Assembly (NCBI RefSeq): GCF_000829195.1
Contig: NZ_AP013294.1
Location: 3,111,001 to 3,175,000, forward strand
Source of the DNA: Bacillus sp. OxB-1
GTDB taxonomy: Bacteria > Bacillota > Bacilli > Bacillales_A > Planococcaceae
Length of the DNA stretch: 64,000 nt
Reading direction: 5' to 3'
Below the pieces are notes generated by a model. It was not told where the DNA came from. It saw only the letters and a list, made by a program, of their open reading frames with translations, and searched no databases. Made by a program: the position numbers and the translations under genes. Positions 39,298-48,266 of this stretch are shown here, one piece after another. Every line of letters begins with the position of its first letter. The stretch's first letter is position 1.

Positions 39298-40893
39298 TCA
39301 AACCTTCTCTTTCAACATTTTTTCATTTTCCTGAATAAAAAGCCCTGGATCCATAAGCTTTAATTCATCAGAAATTCTTACATCACATTCGATATTTGAA
39401 AGAATATCTTTTTGTACGTCAGTACCTGGGGCGTATTCCACTAGAAGCAATCCATTTTCCTCCAACGAAAAGACGCAGCGTTCCGTAATATATAAAACCT
39501 CTTGTCCTTTTTTAACTGCCTCTCGAGCATTAAATGTCATATGTTCTACGGACTTAATAAACTTCTTATAGCGACCTTCATTTTTAATTTTTAATTCACC
39601 ATTTTCTACGTCCAGCTTTAGTCCCCCGCTGGTTAATGTTCCGCAAAAGAGGATTTTCGGTGTTTTATGTGTAATATCAATAAACCCCCCGGAACCACGG
39701 AATATCCCATTGAATTTGCTGACATTTACATTGCCAAATCCATCAATTTGAGCAAATCCTAGTAGCGTTGAAGAAAGTCCTCCCGCTTGGTAATAGTCAA
39801 AGATTTGGGGAGATGTGACAAAAGCTTCAGGATTTATATGAGCGCCAAATACTTCAACACCCATCGGCATACCCCCGATGGCTCCATGTTCCAAGGAAAA
39901 TATCAAATCATCGAAAAACCCTTTTTCCAATGCAAGTTTAGGAAAGTCGACAGGAATACCCACTCCTAGATTCACAATTGATCCAGAGGTAATCTCTTTT
40001 AGCGCTCGACCTAAGATTATTTTATTTGCATTTAGAGGCATTTCTTTTGTCAATTGACTAGTAGGTTTCTTAATTTCTCCAGTCCAGCTTGGCTCATGGG
40101 TCTGCAATACGCTTTGCTTCTGCTCCTCATCTATCACAATTGCATCAACCAAAATCCCTGGTATTTCAACAGAGCGCGGATGAAGAGTCTTATTTTCAGT
40201 TACTCGCTTTACCTGTGCTATAACATATCCACCACTTGCTTTAGCGGCCATAGCCATTTCAAGTCCGCTCAATGTTGCGGGTTCTTCCTCTAGTGTTATA
40301 TTTCCATTTTCATCTGCTGTCGTGCCTCTGATAATAGCGACATCAATCGGGAAAGACGGAAAAAACAGATTTTTTTCGCCATCTATCTCAAGCAAACGGA
40401 CAATATCTTCCTCGGTGTATTCGTTTAATCTCCCTCCGCCTTGTCTAGGATCAACATAAGTATTGAGCCCGACTGTTGTCAAAAGGCCTGGATGTCCACC
40501 AGCAATAGATCTAATTAATTGAAATAAAGTCCCCATAGAGAAGCTATAAGCTTCTATTTCATTGTTTTGGATCATACTTGTTAATTTAGGGCTTTCTTTT
40601 ACATTAAAGCTACCGCTGATTAACCTTTTAAGCATTCCTTTTTTCGCTATATGTTCAAGTCCGGTGCTTCTTTCTGAATCCCATCCAACCCTTACAGGTG
40701 TGATAACAGATAAATTCATAGGTTCACCGGTTTTAACAAATCTATCACCCAAACAAGATAGGACTTTTTCAGGGCAAAGAATAGAAATCAAACCTCCAAT
40801 TGTAATCGTAGCACCATTAGGAATTTTTTTAACTGCTTCCTCAGCAGAAACAATCTTAGAACGTTTAGTCGAGATGCGATCTACTGTGTTCAC
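39298..40893 (-). CDS. Fused family I CoA-transferase
   Basis: About 531 residues, alpha and beta halves in one chain, as in acetate/propionate CoA-transferases. The alpha half has TITIGGLISILCPEKVL and the GGHPGLLTTVGLNTYVDPRQ region; the beta half has VNLGVGIPVDFP and FSLEHGAIGGMPMG, whose Glu corresponds to the catalytic glutamate (ENG-like). It would move CoA from acetyl-CoA or succinyl-CoA to an organic acid. I start at GTG 40893 because GGGGG precedes it by 7 bases; the ATG at 40941 has no site. Confidence 0.85.
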   Translation of the reverse strand: MNTVDRISTKRSKIVSAEEAVKKIPNGATITIGGLISILCPEKVLSCLGDRFVKTGEPMNLSVITPVRVGWDSERSTGLEHIAKKGMLKRLISGSFNVKESPKLTSMIQNNEIEAYSFSMGTLFQLIRSIAGGHPGLLTTVGLNTYVDPRQGGGRLNEYTEEDIVRLLEIDGEKNLFFPSFPIDVAIIRGTTADENGNITLEEEPATLSGLEMAMAAKASGGYVIAQVKRVTENKTLHPRSVEIPGILVDAIVIDEEQKQSVLQTHEPSWTGEIKKPTSQLTKEMPLNANKIILGRALKEITSGSIVNLGVGIPVDFPKLALEKGFFDDLIFSLEHGAIGGMPMGVEVFGAHINPEAFVTSPQIFDYYQAGGLSSTLLGFAQIDGFGNVNVSKFNGIFRGSGGFIDITHKTPKILFCGTLTSGGLKLDVENGELKIKNEGRYKKFIKSVEHMTFNAREAVKKGQEVLYITERCVFSLEENGLLLVEYAPGTDVQKDILSNIECDVRISDELKLMDPGLFIQENEKMLKEKV

Positions 40894-41039
40894 CCAATTG
40901 CCCCCTTTCAATTTAATATCCAAATTGTTTATCATAATCATTTTTTCTAAGTGTCTATTAGAATATTAACGTCAACAATCATTTTTTTGACTTATTCTCA
41001 AATTATGTTAGTTTTAACCAAATCGAGGAATAACCTCAA

Positions 41040-42179
41040 CTATTTACGTTGATCAAACTTTTTCTTCAATACGCTAGAAGCAAGCATTGTTTTATGAACT
41101 TGTAATGTGCCTCCAGCAATTGAAGCCGAACGAACACAGCGGTAATACCACTCAAGCGGATACTGTTTAGAAAATCCATAACCTCCGTGAAGTTGTATAC
41201 AGGTATCAGTGATTTTTTGAGCAGCATCTGCTACGAATATTTTTGCAACGCTGACAGAATTTTTATCGGGTTTATTGTCTGAGGTTGCTTCAGCTGCGCG
41301 ATACAGTAATGTACGAGCTGCTTCAAGTTGTACATACATATCAGAAATCATCCATTGCAGTCCTTGGAACTCACAAAGCTCCTTTCCAAATTGTTTACGT
41401 TGTGTAACGTGCTCTATTGTACGATCAAATGCAGCTTGTGTAATACCCATGGTTTGTGCTAGATAACCTAAACGAACACCATTATATACTCCCATTAGCT
41501 TTTTAAACGCGTCCCTTGTAACCAGAACATTTTCCTTCGGTACCATAGCATCCTCAAAATACAAAGCGCATTGTATTTCTCCGCTCATATTCTCTTCATC
41601 AGGACCGACTGTGAATCCTGGAGTGCCTCGTTCTACCAGAATTGCTCCGATATCCGAAGCGTGACCTGAATTGCCAAAACGAGCATATACAACGAATACA
41701 TCCGCAAGATGGGCATCGCTAATAAACACCTTTGAACCGTTTAATCGAAAGTAATCGCCTTCCTCAACAGCTGTTGTCATAATATCAGTTGCAGCACTTC
41801 CTGCCTCCGGCTCGCTCATACCAAGTGCAATGAAAAGTTTTCCCGAAGTGACGAGAGGCAGATACTTCTTCTTTTGTTGTTCACTTCCCAAATGATTAAT
41901 AAATGATGCAATTCCCATACTTGCATGATAGGCATAGCGTCCGCTTGTTGGGCAAACACGGCACAACTCTTCAATCATAAGAAGAGCATCAAACAGATTT
42001 AAATTCATTCCCCCATATTCTTCGGGAAGAGTTAAACCTAGAAATCCATGATCCGCTAACTTTTTTGCATTTGTCCAAAAGGCTTCTCCTTCAAGCCATT
42101 CTGTTGCTGGTTCTAATTTACGCTTTGCAAAATCCTCTGCAACATCTTTCCAGTTCTGTTGAACTTCAGTTATTTTCAT
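41040..42179 (-). CDS. Acyl-CoA dehydrogenase-like flavoprotein with altered catalytic position
   Basis: 379 residues with the full acyl-CoA dehydrogenase fold: N-terminal helices, FAD loop ALGMSEPEAGSAATDI near 122, and C-terminal CIQLHGGYGFSKQYPLEWYYR. In most family members the C-terminal motif continues as YEGT, with the catalytic Glu; here it reads IAGGT. The alternative Glu of isovaleryl-CoA dehydrogenases also appears to be absent (NGVRLG). So either the base is elsewhere or the enzyme does another reaction, as in desulfinases of this superfamily. Start ATG 42179 has AAGGAGAT upstream. Confidence 0.85.
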   Translation of the reverse strand: MKITEVQQNWKDVAEDFAKRKLEPATEWLEGEAFWTNAKKLADHGFLGLTLPEEYGGMNLNLFDALLMIEELCRVCPTSGRYAYHASMGIASFINHLGSEQQKKKYLPLVTSGKLFIALGMSEPEAGSAATDIMTTAVEEGDYFRLNGSKVFISDAHLADVFVVYARFGNSGHASDIGAILVERGTPGFTVGPDEENMSGEIQCALYFEDAMVPKENVLVTRDAFKKLMGVYNGVRLGYLAQTMGITQAAFDRTIEHVTQRKQFGKELCEFQGLQWMISDMYVQLEAARTLLYRAAEATSDNKPDKNSVSVAKIFVADAAQKITDTCIQLHGGYGFSKQYPLEWYYRCVRSASIAGGTLQVHKTMLASSVLKKKFDQRK

Positions 42180-42216
42180 ATTAATCTCCTTCCGAATTAA
42201 CATCTCAATTCACTTA

Positions 42217-43677
42217 TTATTCAGCATCATAAATAACTTTCATATCTGTAAAGAAATCCTTCGCAGTACTTCCTATTGAGAAAGGGCCAACTCCAGATTG
42301 TTTTAATCCTCCAAATGGGACATGTGACTCGCTAATTGTTCCATTGTTCAAATGAATCATCCCCGCCTGTATTTCATTAACAAATTTAGCTTTATAAGTT
42401 ATATTTTTCGTAAAGCAAGAGGCTGCCAGTCCGTAGTCACTATCATTACAAATCTCCAGTGCTTCCCTAAAACTTTTTGTCGGTATTACAACTAGCACTG
42501 GGCCAAAAATTTCTTCTTTTGCAATTCTATGATCGGATTTCACATTGGTAAAAATAGTAGGCGCATAGTAGTAACCTTTTTGTTTTAGAGAAACAACTTC
42601 TCCACCTGTTACCAATGTCGCCCCTTCTTCCAATCCAATTTGAACATAATCCTGAACTGTTTTTAGCTGATTAATCGATACTAATGGCCCCATTGTCACT
42701 TCCTTATCTATACCGTCACCCACAATGTATTCTTCGGCTTTTCTCTTAAGGGCGTCTACTGTCTGTTCAAGAGCTGATTCACTTACGATAATTCTGCTGA
42801 TTGAAGTACATCTTTGTCCGGCGTTCGCAAACGCTGCAGGGACAATTTGATTGACGGCTCCATCAATATCCGGACAATCATAAATGATCGCTGCATTTTT
42901 TCCTCCCATTTCAAGCTGAACTTGAACCAAGCGTCTTGCAGCTTGTTCATAAATTTCTGATCCGACACTAGTGGAACCGGTAAATGTAATCCCCCGAACT
43001 TTGTTATGATTAACAATTTGATTGCCTATATCTCGTCCTGAACCAATCACCAAGTTTAATACTCCTTCGGGCAAACCAGCTTTTTCAAATAGCTCTACAA
43101 TTTTAGCTCCCATTGCAGCTGTTAAACTTGCTGGTTTAAAAACAACGGTATTTCCAGTCACCAGTGCTGGAGCAATTTTTCTCAGCGGTGTTACTAATGG
43201 AAAATTCCACGGTGAAATAGCCGCTATAACCCCTTTTGGCACCCTAATGGTACGGACTTCAACATCCTCACGTTCGCTTGGAAGCGTCTCTCCCGCTAAC
43301 CTGGATGCTTCTCCAGCTGTAAAGCGCACTTCATTGATCGTTTTGTTGATTTCGCCAAATGATTCTTCAAGTGGTTTTCCTTGTTCTAATGTCAGCAGTT
43401 CAGCCACCTCTGTTTTATGAATACTCAATAATTCAGCAAATCGATAGAGGTAGTGGCCTCGTTTAGTAGGAGGGACTTTAGACCATGTTTGAAATGCTTT
43501 ATGGGCGGCTTCTACTGCATCATTGACATCTTCTAGAGTTGAATTTGGTACTGTTGCAATAATCTTTTCTATATCTGCTGGATTTTCTCTTTTATTTGTT
43601 TCCTTATTTGAAGATGGAACCCATCGTCCATTAATATAGTTTTTTACTTGAATGGTAGAATTTTCAACTTCAATCAT
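42217..43677 (-). CDS. NAD(P)-dependent aldehyde dehydrogenase
   Basis: 486 residues of the aldehyde dehydrogenase superfamily, near succinate-semialdehyde types. The Asn/Lys cofactor region (SPWNFPLVTPLRKIAPAL), FTGSTSVGSEI, catalytic Glu in VQLEMGGKNAAII and nucleophile Cys in FANAGQRCTSI near 290 are intact. It would oxidise the aldehyde made by the neighbouring alcohol dehydrogenase. 11 bp gap to the iron alcohol dehydrogenase gene. Confidence 0.9.
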   Translation of the reverse strand: MIEVENSTIQVKNYINGRWVPSSNKETNKRENPADIEKIIATVPNSTLEDVNDAVEAAHKAFQTWSKVPPTKRGHYLYRFAELLSIHKTEVAELLTLEQGKPLEESFGEINKTINEVRFTAGEASRLAGETLPSEREDVEVRTIRVPKGVIAAISPWNFPLVTPLRKIAPALVTGNTVVFKPASLTAAMGAKIVELFEKAGLPEGVLNLVIGSGRDIGNQIVNHNKVRGITFTGSTSVGSEIYEQAARRLVQVQLEMGGKNAAIIYDCPDIDGAVNQIVPAAFANAGQRCTSISRIIVSESALEQTVDALKRKAEEYIVGDGIDKEVTMGPLVSINQLKTVQDYVQIGLEEGATLVTGGEVVSLKQKGYYYAPTIFTNVKSDHRIAKEEIFGPVLVVIPTKSFREALEICNDSDYGLAASCFTKNITYKAKFVNEIQAGMIHLNNGTISESHVPFGGLKQSGVGPFSIGSTAKDFFTDMKVIYDAE

Positions 43678-43688
43678 TTTCTCTCTCC

Positions 43689-44858
43689 TTATTTAATAGA
43701 TTTGATAATTGACACGAGGTCAATTTCTGTTACTTTTCTAGGGTTAGCATTAGCCACACCACTTTCATATGCTTCTTGCGCAACTATTGCAATTTCTTCA
43801 TCTGATAGATCAATGTTTATGGCACTTAATGTTTTGGGGATCTCTAAATCCATCACCAAATTTTTGACGGCAATAACGGATTTTTCAGCTGCACTTCTAT
43901 CGCTTAGACCATCGGTATTTTCTCCAAGTTGCTCAGCTATTTTTTTGAATTTTCCGAAGTTTGTGCCTAGGTTGTATTCCATTACTACTGGTAGCAGTAT
44001 GGCATTTGCTAATCCATGAGCAACTTGATAACGACCGCCTAGTGGGTGAGAAAGAGCATGGACAGCCGCAACCCTTCCCCAGATGAATGCAGCCCCGGCG
44101 ATTGTACTTGCAATCATCATATGAGATGCTGCTTCTACATTAGTCCGATCATCCACAAACGGTCTCAGCCATTTACCAATCAGTTCAATTGAATGCAGTC
44201 CTAATGCTTCGGTTATAGGTTGAGCCTGATTTGAAGTATATGATTCAATTGCATGGCTCAAGGCGTCCATTCCAGTTATAGCTGCAAGTCCCCTAGGTAA
44301 GGTCATTAAAAGTTCAGGATCTAAAATAGCCACTTTTGGATGTAAATGCTCGCTTAGAATACCCATTTTGTGCTTTCTTTCTTCATCCTTTAAGACTGTA
44401 GCATGAGTCACTTCAGACCCCGTACCTGCCGTAGTGGGGATTGCAATTACATCCGGCCCTTTATTCGGAATCATGTTTTTTCCTTCAAACTGGCTTAAAT
44501 CTCCTGAATTTGCGACTCTGATAGAGACTCCTTTAGCTGTATCGATTGAGCTTCCCCCACCAAAGCCGATAAGTGCATCGCATTCTGTTTCTTTAAAGAT
44601 AGCACCTACTTTTTCCACCACCCTCAATGTAGGATCAGGTTCTACATCGCTAAAAATCTCGTATTGAATGCTCTCTTTTTTCAAAATAGACTCAATTCTT
44701 TTCAAAGCTCCTGAGTTGACAATACCTTTATCTGTACAAATAAGAAGTTTTTTATAACCATATTTTTTGATTACATCAGGGATTTCTTGAATTTTCCCAA
44801 CACCAAAGTGAATTTGAGTGTGTAATCCGAATTCGAAAGAATCTGTAATTATGTTCAT
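43689..44858 (-). CDS. Iron-containing alcohol dehydrogenase
   Basis: 389 residues of the group III alcohol dehydrogenase family. GFGGGSSIDTAKG binds NAD near 96, TTAGTGSEVTHATVL follows, and the metal ligands lie in MDALSHAIESYTSN and HALSHPLGGRYQVAHGLANA near 260-280. ATG 44858 has GGAG seven bases before it. First gene of the metabolic block after the IS110 insertion; its upstream region was broken by that insertion. Confidence 0.9.
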   Translation of the reverse strand: MNIITDSFEFGLHTQIHFGVGKIQEIPDVIKKYGYKKLLICTDKGIVNSGALKRIESILKKESIQYEIFSDVEPDPTLRVVEKVGAIFKETECDALIGFGGGSSIDTAKGVSIRVANSGDLSQFEGKNMIPNKGPDVIAIPTTAGTGSEVTHATVLKDEERKHKMGILSEHLHPKVAILDPELLMTLPRGLAAITGMDALSHAIESYTSNQAQPITEALGLHSIELIGKWLRPFVDDRTNVEAASHMMIASTIAGAAFIWGRVAAVHALSHPLGGRYQVAHGLANAILLPVVMEYNLGTNFGKFKKIAEQLGENTDGLSDRSAAEKSVIAVKNLVMDLEIPKTLSAINIDLSDEEIAIVAQEAYESGVANANPRKVTEIDLVSIIKSIK

Positions 44859-44864
44859 GTACAT

Positions 44865-45169
44865 TCTCCTCGTATATTAGTAGTAAGAGCTCTTTCCGAT
44901 AGAATTTCCAGTTGATCCGGACAGCTGGAGCCGTCTGTTGGACTCCTATAGGAAATGGATGCCTTTCGGCTTCCCCACTCTTGTTTTTGTTTCACCCGCT
45001 TCACCCTGATAGAACGGGGAAGTCGTAGGTATTCACTTTAGTTTAATGATTTACTGCTCACAGGTGCTTACCTGTTTATTTACCATGCGTACAATTGAAT
45101 AGGCAGATGGGCGAAGGATGGAGGAGGCTCCATTTCAAGACTTCGTCCTTTTCTTTTACCTAATAATTT
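44865..45169. other. Gene-free region upstream of the alcohol dehydrogenase gene
   Basis: From the minus strand the ADH start is preceded by TAATATACGAGGAG, much like the TATACGAGGAG before the GntR gene. Beyond about 44880 the sequence is GC-richer and unlike the island, so it may belong to the IS110 element or an older insertion. No gene seen. Confidence 0.4.
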
Positions 45170-45457
45170 CACTTTAAATTTCAGATCGGCCCATGGGACA
45201 ATAGAAGCTGACAGGATTGTCTCGGGAGATAGCTATCACTCCTTGCGGACACTTAGGTGTACTGCTTAAAAAGCCTGCTACCCATGGCTCATCATTGAAG
45301 GTCTAACCACTGGTTGCGCCGCTGAACGGAAGAGAGTGTAGCGCTCGTTTTGGTCTTCCATTCCTTGAGTGCTTATGACGAGGAAGACATCGATGATTCC
45401 CATGGGCGCCCAGGTCTGAAACGATCTTGATTACTTACTCACCAGGAGGTGATTGGC
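45170..45457 (+). ncRNA. Candidate bridge-RNA region of the IS110 element
   Basis: About 290 bases without a reading frame lie just before the transposase and carry several short paired stretches (GACAATAG..., CCCATGGCTC and CCCATGGGCG). Elements of the IS110 group are known to encode a bridge RNA between their left end and the recombinase gene. Placement here is inference from that known layout; I could not fold it or find guide loops by eye. Confidence 0.3.
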
Positions 45458-46693
45458 ATGTCACAAATGCTTGTCGGTGTAGACGTTAGTTTACGGTCCC
45501 ATCATGTCCATTTCATGAATGCGGACGGAGTCACACTCGCTGATTTTTCTGTTTCCAATGATCGAACCGGGGCTGATACCCTGATCAAACGCATATTGGA
45601 AACAGCGGAAAAGAGTCAGTGTGCACAGTTAAAAATCGGAATGGAAGCAACAGACCAGTATGCCTGGCATATTGCCCACTATCTCCAAGATCAGTTAAAA
45701 GGATATGAACCCGATGTGGTGACGAAGGTGTACGTACTGAACGCACGGAAAGTCGCGCGCTTTAAAAAAGGGTACGACACCTTACCGAAAAACGATAAAA
45801 TCGATGCCTGGGTTATCGCAGATCACTTGCGCTTTGGACGATTGCCACAGGAAATGAAAGAAGCTCATCACTATGAGGCTTTACAACGATTAACGAGAAC
45901 CCGTTTCCATTTCATGAAGGAAATTGGTCGAAATAAAACCTATTTCTTAAATCAGCTGTTTTTGAAGTTCAGTGGTTTACGACAGGATAACCCCTTCTCC
46001 AGTACCTTCGGTACGACCAGTCTCGCAGTAATTGAGGAGCTGGATCCTGAAACCATCGCTGAGATGGAGCTTGAAGAATTAATTTCGTTTCTTCAGGAGA
46101 AGGGCAAGAACCGCTTCGCTGAACCTGAAGAGCTGGCGAAATATCTCCAGAAACTCGCTCGTTCCTCTTATCGCCTACATAAGACCATGGAGGACCCGGT
46201 GAACATCTCATTGTCCGTCACATTAAGCACCATCCAGCACATGGAGTCGCAAATCAAGAGGTTGGACAAAGAGATTGCCAAACTCATGAAAGGCATTCCA
46301 CAGACGCTGACGTCTGTCAAAGGGATTGGAGATGTCTTCGCGGCCGGTCTGATTGCCGAAATTGGTGATGTGAAGCGATTCAAGGATCATCATGCGCTGG
46401 CCAAGTACGCTGGATTGGTCTGGAATCAGCACCAGTCAGGCGAATATGAAGCCGAAAATACAAGTCGGATGCGAACGGGCAATAAGTATTTACGATACTA
46501 TCTCATACAAGCTGCCGAATCGATTCGCAAACATGATTCAGAATACAAGGCATTCTACACAAAGAAATACAATGAAGTTCCGAAACATAAACACAAACGT
46601 GCTCTCGTCATGACCGCAAGAAAACTGGTACGGTTGGTGTATTCGCTACTACGCACCAATCAATTGTACACACCACCCGAAAGGAGAGGGTAA
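45458..46693 (+). CDS. IS110-family transposase/recombinase
   Basis: 411 residues. The N-terminal DEDD (RuvC-like) domain begins VGVDVSLRSHHV with the first Asp, followed by GMEATDQYAWH (Glu) and the KIDAWVIADHLR Asp pair. The C-terminal domain has LTSVKGIGDVFAAGLIAEIG and AKYAGLVWNQHQSG, with the serine-containing Tnp20 region. Start ATG 45458 follows AGGAGGTG. Both domains look complete, so the enzyme may be active. Confidence 0.93.
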   Translation: MSQMLVGVDVSLRSHHVHFMNADGVTLADFSVSNDRTGADTLIKRILETAEKSQCAQLKIGMEATDQYAWHIAHYLQDQLKGYEPDVVTKVYVLNARKVARFKKGYDTLPKNDKIDAWVIADHLRFGRLPQEMKEAHHYEALQRLTRTRFHFMKEIGRNKTYFLNQLFLKFSGLRQDNPFSSTFGTTSLAVIEELDPETIAEMELEELISFLQEKGKNRFAEPEELAKYLQKLARSSYRLHKTMEDPVNISLSVTLSTIQHMESQIKRLDKEIAKLMKGIPQTLTSVKGIGDVFAAGLIAEIGDVKRFKDHHALAKYAGLVWNQHQSGEYEAENTSRMRTGNKYLRYYLIQAAESIRKHDSEYKAFYTKKYNEVPKHKHKRALVMTARKLVRLVYSLLRTNQLYTPPERRG

Positions 46694-46730
46694 GATAGCC
46701 CGCTCACATCCTTTCTTCTAGGCCGGACTT

Positions 46731-46765
46731 CCATTTTCTTCGTTTTTTTAAAAAAAGAAAATGCG
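46731..46765 (+). terminator. AT-rich hairpin after the IS110 gene
   Basis: CATTTTCTT...TTTTTTT pairs with AAAAAAAGAAAATG. It could stop transcription in either direction. Confidence 0.5.
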
Positions 46766-46965
46766 AGGTTTATTTGTCATACCTAAAAATCGTGGATAAA
46801 AGAATTTGATATAATTAAATTTCCAATTCATTCGATTTTGGTACTTGACTTATTACCACTGGGCTTGAGTATTAGATTAGTATGACTTTCACAAAGTAAT
46901 TTAATTTAATTTCATGGAATTAAATTTTTGGATTCTTTTAAAACAACTACTTTCAATCGTTCTAA

Positions 46966-48009
46966 TTACTTGTCCAACTCTCCTAAAAATTCATCAATAT
47001 ATTCTTTACCAATTTCTACAGCATATTTTTCATATACCTCTTCAGTTGCTTTTGTAAATTCTCCAAGTTCTTCCGAAGATAATTCTGTTATTTGGACGCC
47101 ATTCTCGACAAGAATTTGCTTATATCCTTCAGTTTCTTCTTGATTTAATTTCCGTTGATACAAAGCAGCTTCTACGCCAGCTTTTTTCAAGATATTCTGA
47201 TCTTCTTCACTTAGTGCCTCAAAGAAGCTTTTCGAAACAACAAGCCCCATGGGATTATAAACATGGTTAGTTTCTGTTAAATACTTTTGAACTTCATAAA
47301 ATTTATCCATAGCCATATTTCCATAGGGGTTTTCCTGACCATCAATGACTCCTTGTTGCAAAGCCGTAAATAATTCTGTATAAGCCATCGGAGTAGGTGA
47401 CGCCCCCATTTGTTTCCACGTCTCAAGATGTATAGGTGTTTGCATTGTACGAATTTTCATTCCCTTTAAATCTTCTATAGTTCTTATTTCTTTCTTATTA
47501 TTCGTTAAATGCCGGAATCCATTTTCCATGTAAGAAAGAAGTATAAGATTTTCCTTTTCCAGAAGTTTCCCAACCTTTTCACCGAATGGACCGTCTAATA
47601 CTTTATAAGCGGTTTCAGTATCAGGAAATGCGAATGGTAAGTCATAAACAAGCATAGGGGGCGCCCAATTTGCTAGCATTGATGTTGAAACTCCCGTTGC
47701 TTCCAATGTTCCAAACTGGAGGCCTTCAATCATTGTACGGTCATCACCTAATTGTCCATTAGGATAAATATCAACTTTTATTCTTCCATCTGTTTCTTTT
47801 TCAACTATTTCCTGGAATTTCTGATACCCTTTGAACAATGTATGGTGATCATTATTAACTGAACCTATTTTCAGAATTTTTTCTTCACCAATAGAAGTAG
47901 TTGTCCCGTTAGACTTAGCTGATCCGGTATTATCTTCAGTTGAACAAGCCGACAACATCATTAACAATAAAACTAGAGCAGTAGAAACAAAAGCATTCCT
48001 CTTTTTCAT
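46966..48009 (-). CDS. dctP: TRAP transporter substrate-binding protein (DctP family), lipoprotein
   Basis: 347 residues. A lipoprotein signal peptide ends in LSAC near residue 21, so the mature protein is tethered outside the membrane. The DctP family pattern is clear: LKIGSVNNDHH, the carboxylate-binding Arg in GMKIRTMQTP and YTELFTALQQGVIDGQENP. Such proteins bind organic acids for the DctQM permease encoded in the divergent arm. ATG 48009 has AGGGGG six bases before it. Confidence 0.92.
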   Translation of the reverse strand: MKKRNAFVSTALVLLLMMLSACSTEDNTGSAKSNGTTTSIGEEKILKIGSVNNDHHTLFKGYQKFQEIVEKETDGRIKVDIYPNGQLGDDRTMIEGLQFGTLEATGVSTSMLANWAPPMLVYDLPFAFPDTETAYKVLDGPFGEKVGKLLEKENLILLSYMENGFRHLTNNKKEIRTIEDLKGMKIRTMQTPIHLETWKQMGASPTPMAYTELFTALQQGVIDGQENPYGNMAMDKFYEVQKYLTETNHVYNPMGLVVSKSFFEALSEEDQNILKKAGVEAALYQRKLNQEETEGYKQILVENGVQITELSSEELGEFTKATEEVYEKYAVEIGKEYIDEFLGELDK

Positions 48010-48044
48010 TACAAGCCCCCTAAAAATAGTTTTTTTGACCCCTA

Positions 48045-48068
48045 TCAATCTTTTGTATCCGCTTTCAC
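48045..48068 (-). other. Possible leader peptide ahead of dctP
   Basis: On the minus strand a strong AAAGGAGG is followed 4 bases later by GTG AAA GCG GAT ACA AAA GAT TGA, a seven-codon frame, ending 35 bp before dctP. It may be a leader peptide or a dead start. Confidence 0.3.
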
Positions 48069-48090
48069 GGAACCTCCTTTCTTCCGGAAA

Positions 48091-48112
48091 TATATATTAT
48101 CGATAATATATA
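48091..48112. promoter_or_regulatory. Operator A upstream of dctP (perfect 22-bp palindrome)
   Basis: A perfect 22-bp inverted repeat centred on ATCGAT (core TATTATCGATAATA). A GATAAT that could be a -10 box for dctP lies inside it on the minus strand. The core recurs before dctQ and before the GntR gene, so it is the likely GntR-regulator site. Confidence 0.75.
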
Positions 48113-48190
48113 AATAACAATAGCAAGTTTCCACTCACATGTCAAAATAATTTTAATATTTATTTACTTCAATTATTTTTGTATTTTCTA

Positions 48191-48219
48191 TTTACTTTAT
48201 ATTATCGATAAAATATAAT
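48191..48219 (+). promoter_or_regulatory. Sigma-A type promoter of dctQM with operator B in the spacer
   Basis: TTTACT (48191-48196) and TATAAT (48214-48219) are 17 bp apart. The spacer holds TATTATCGATAA, part of an 18-bp palindrome with one mismatch (48198-48215). A regulator bound there would block polymerase. Confidence 0.7.
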
Positions 48220-48234
48220 ACGTATTATATTTTA
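48209..48234. promoter_or_regulatory. Operator C, perfect 26-bp palindrome over the -10 and start site
   Basis: A perfect 26-bp inverted repeat centred on TACGTA (core TATAATACGTATTATA), overlapping operator B by 7 bases and the TATAAT box. Its core differs from A, B and D, so it may bind another protein or a second regulator state. Confidence 0.65.
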
Positions 48235-48266
48235 AAAAAATTTTGTTAAAGAGGAGGAGTAGAAAG

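Larger units (their letters stand above)
45170..46765 (+). mobile_element. IS110-family insertion element (ends uncertain)
   Basis: A complete recombinase gene with a long 5' non-coding part and a short 3' part. The family lacks terminal inverted repeats, so the ends cannot be fixed by eye. It lies in plus orientation between the minus-strand dctP-like gene and the alcohol dehydrogenase gene. Confidence 0.6.
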
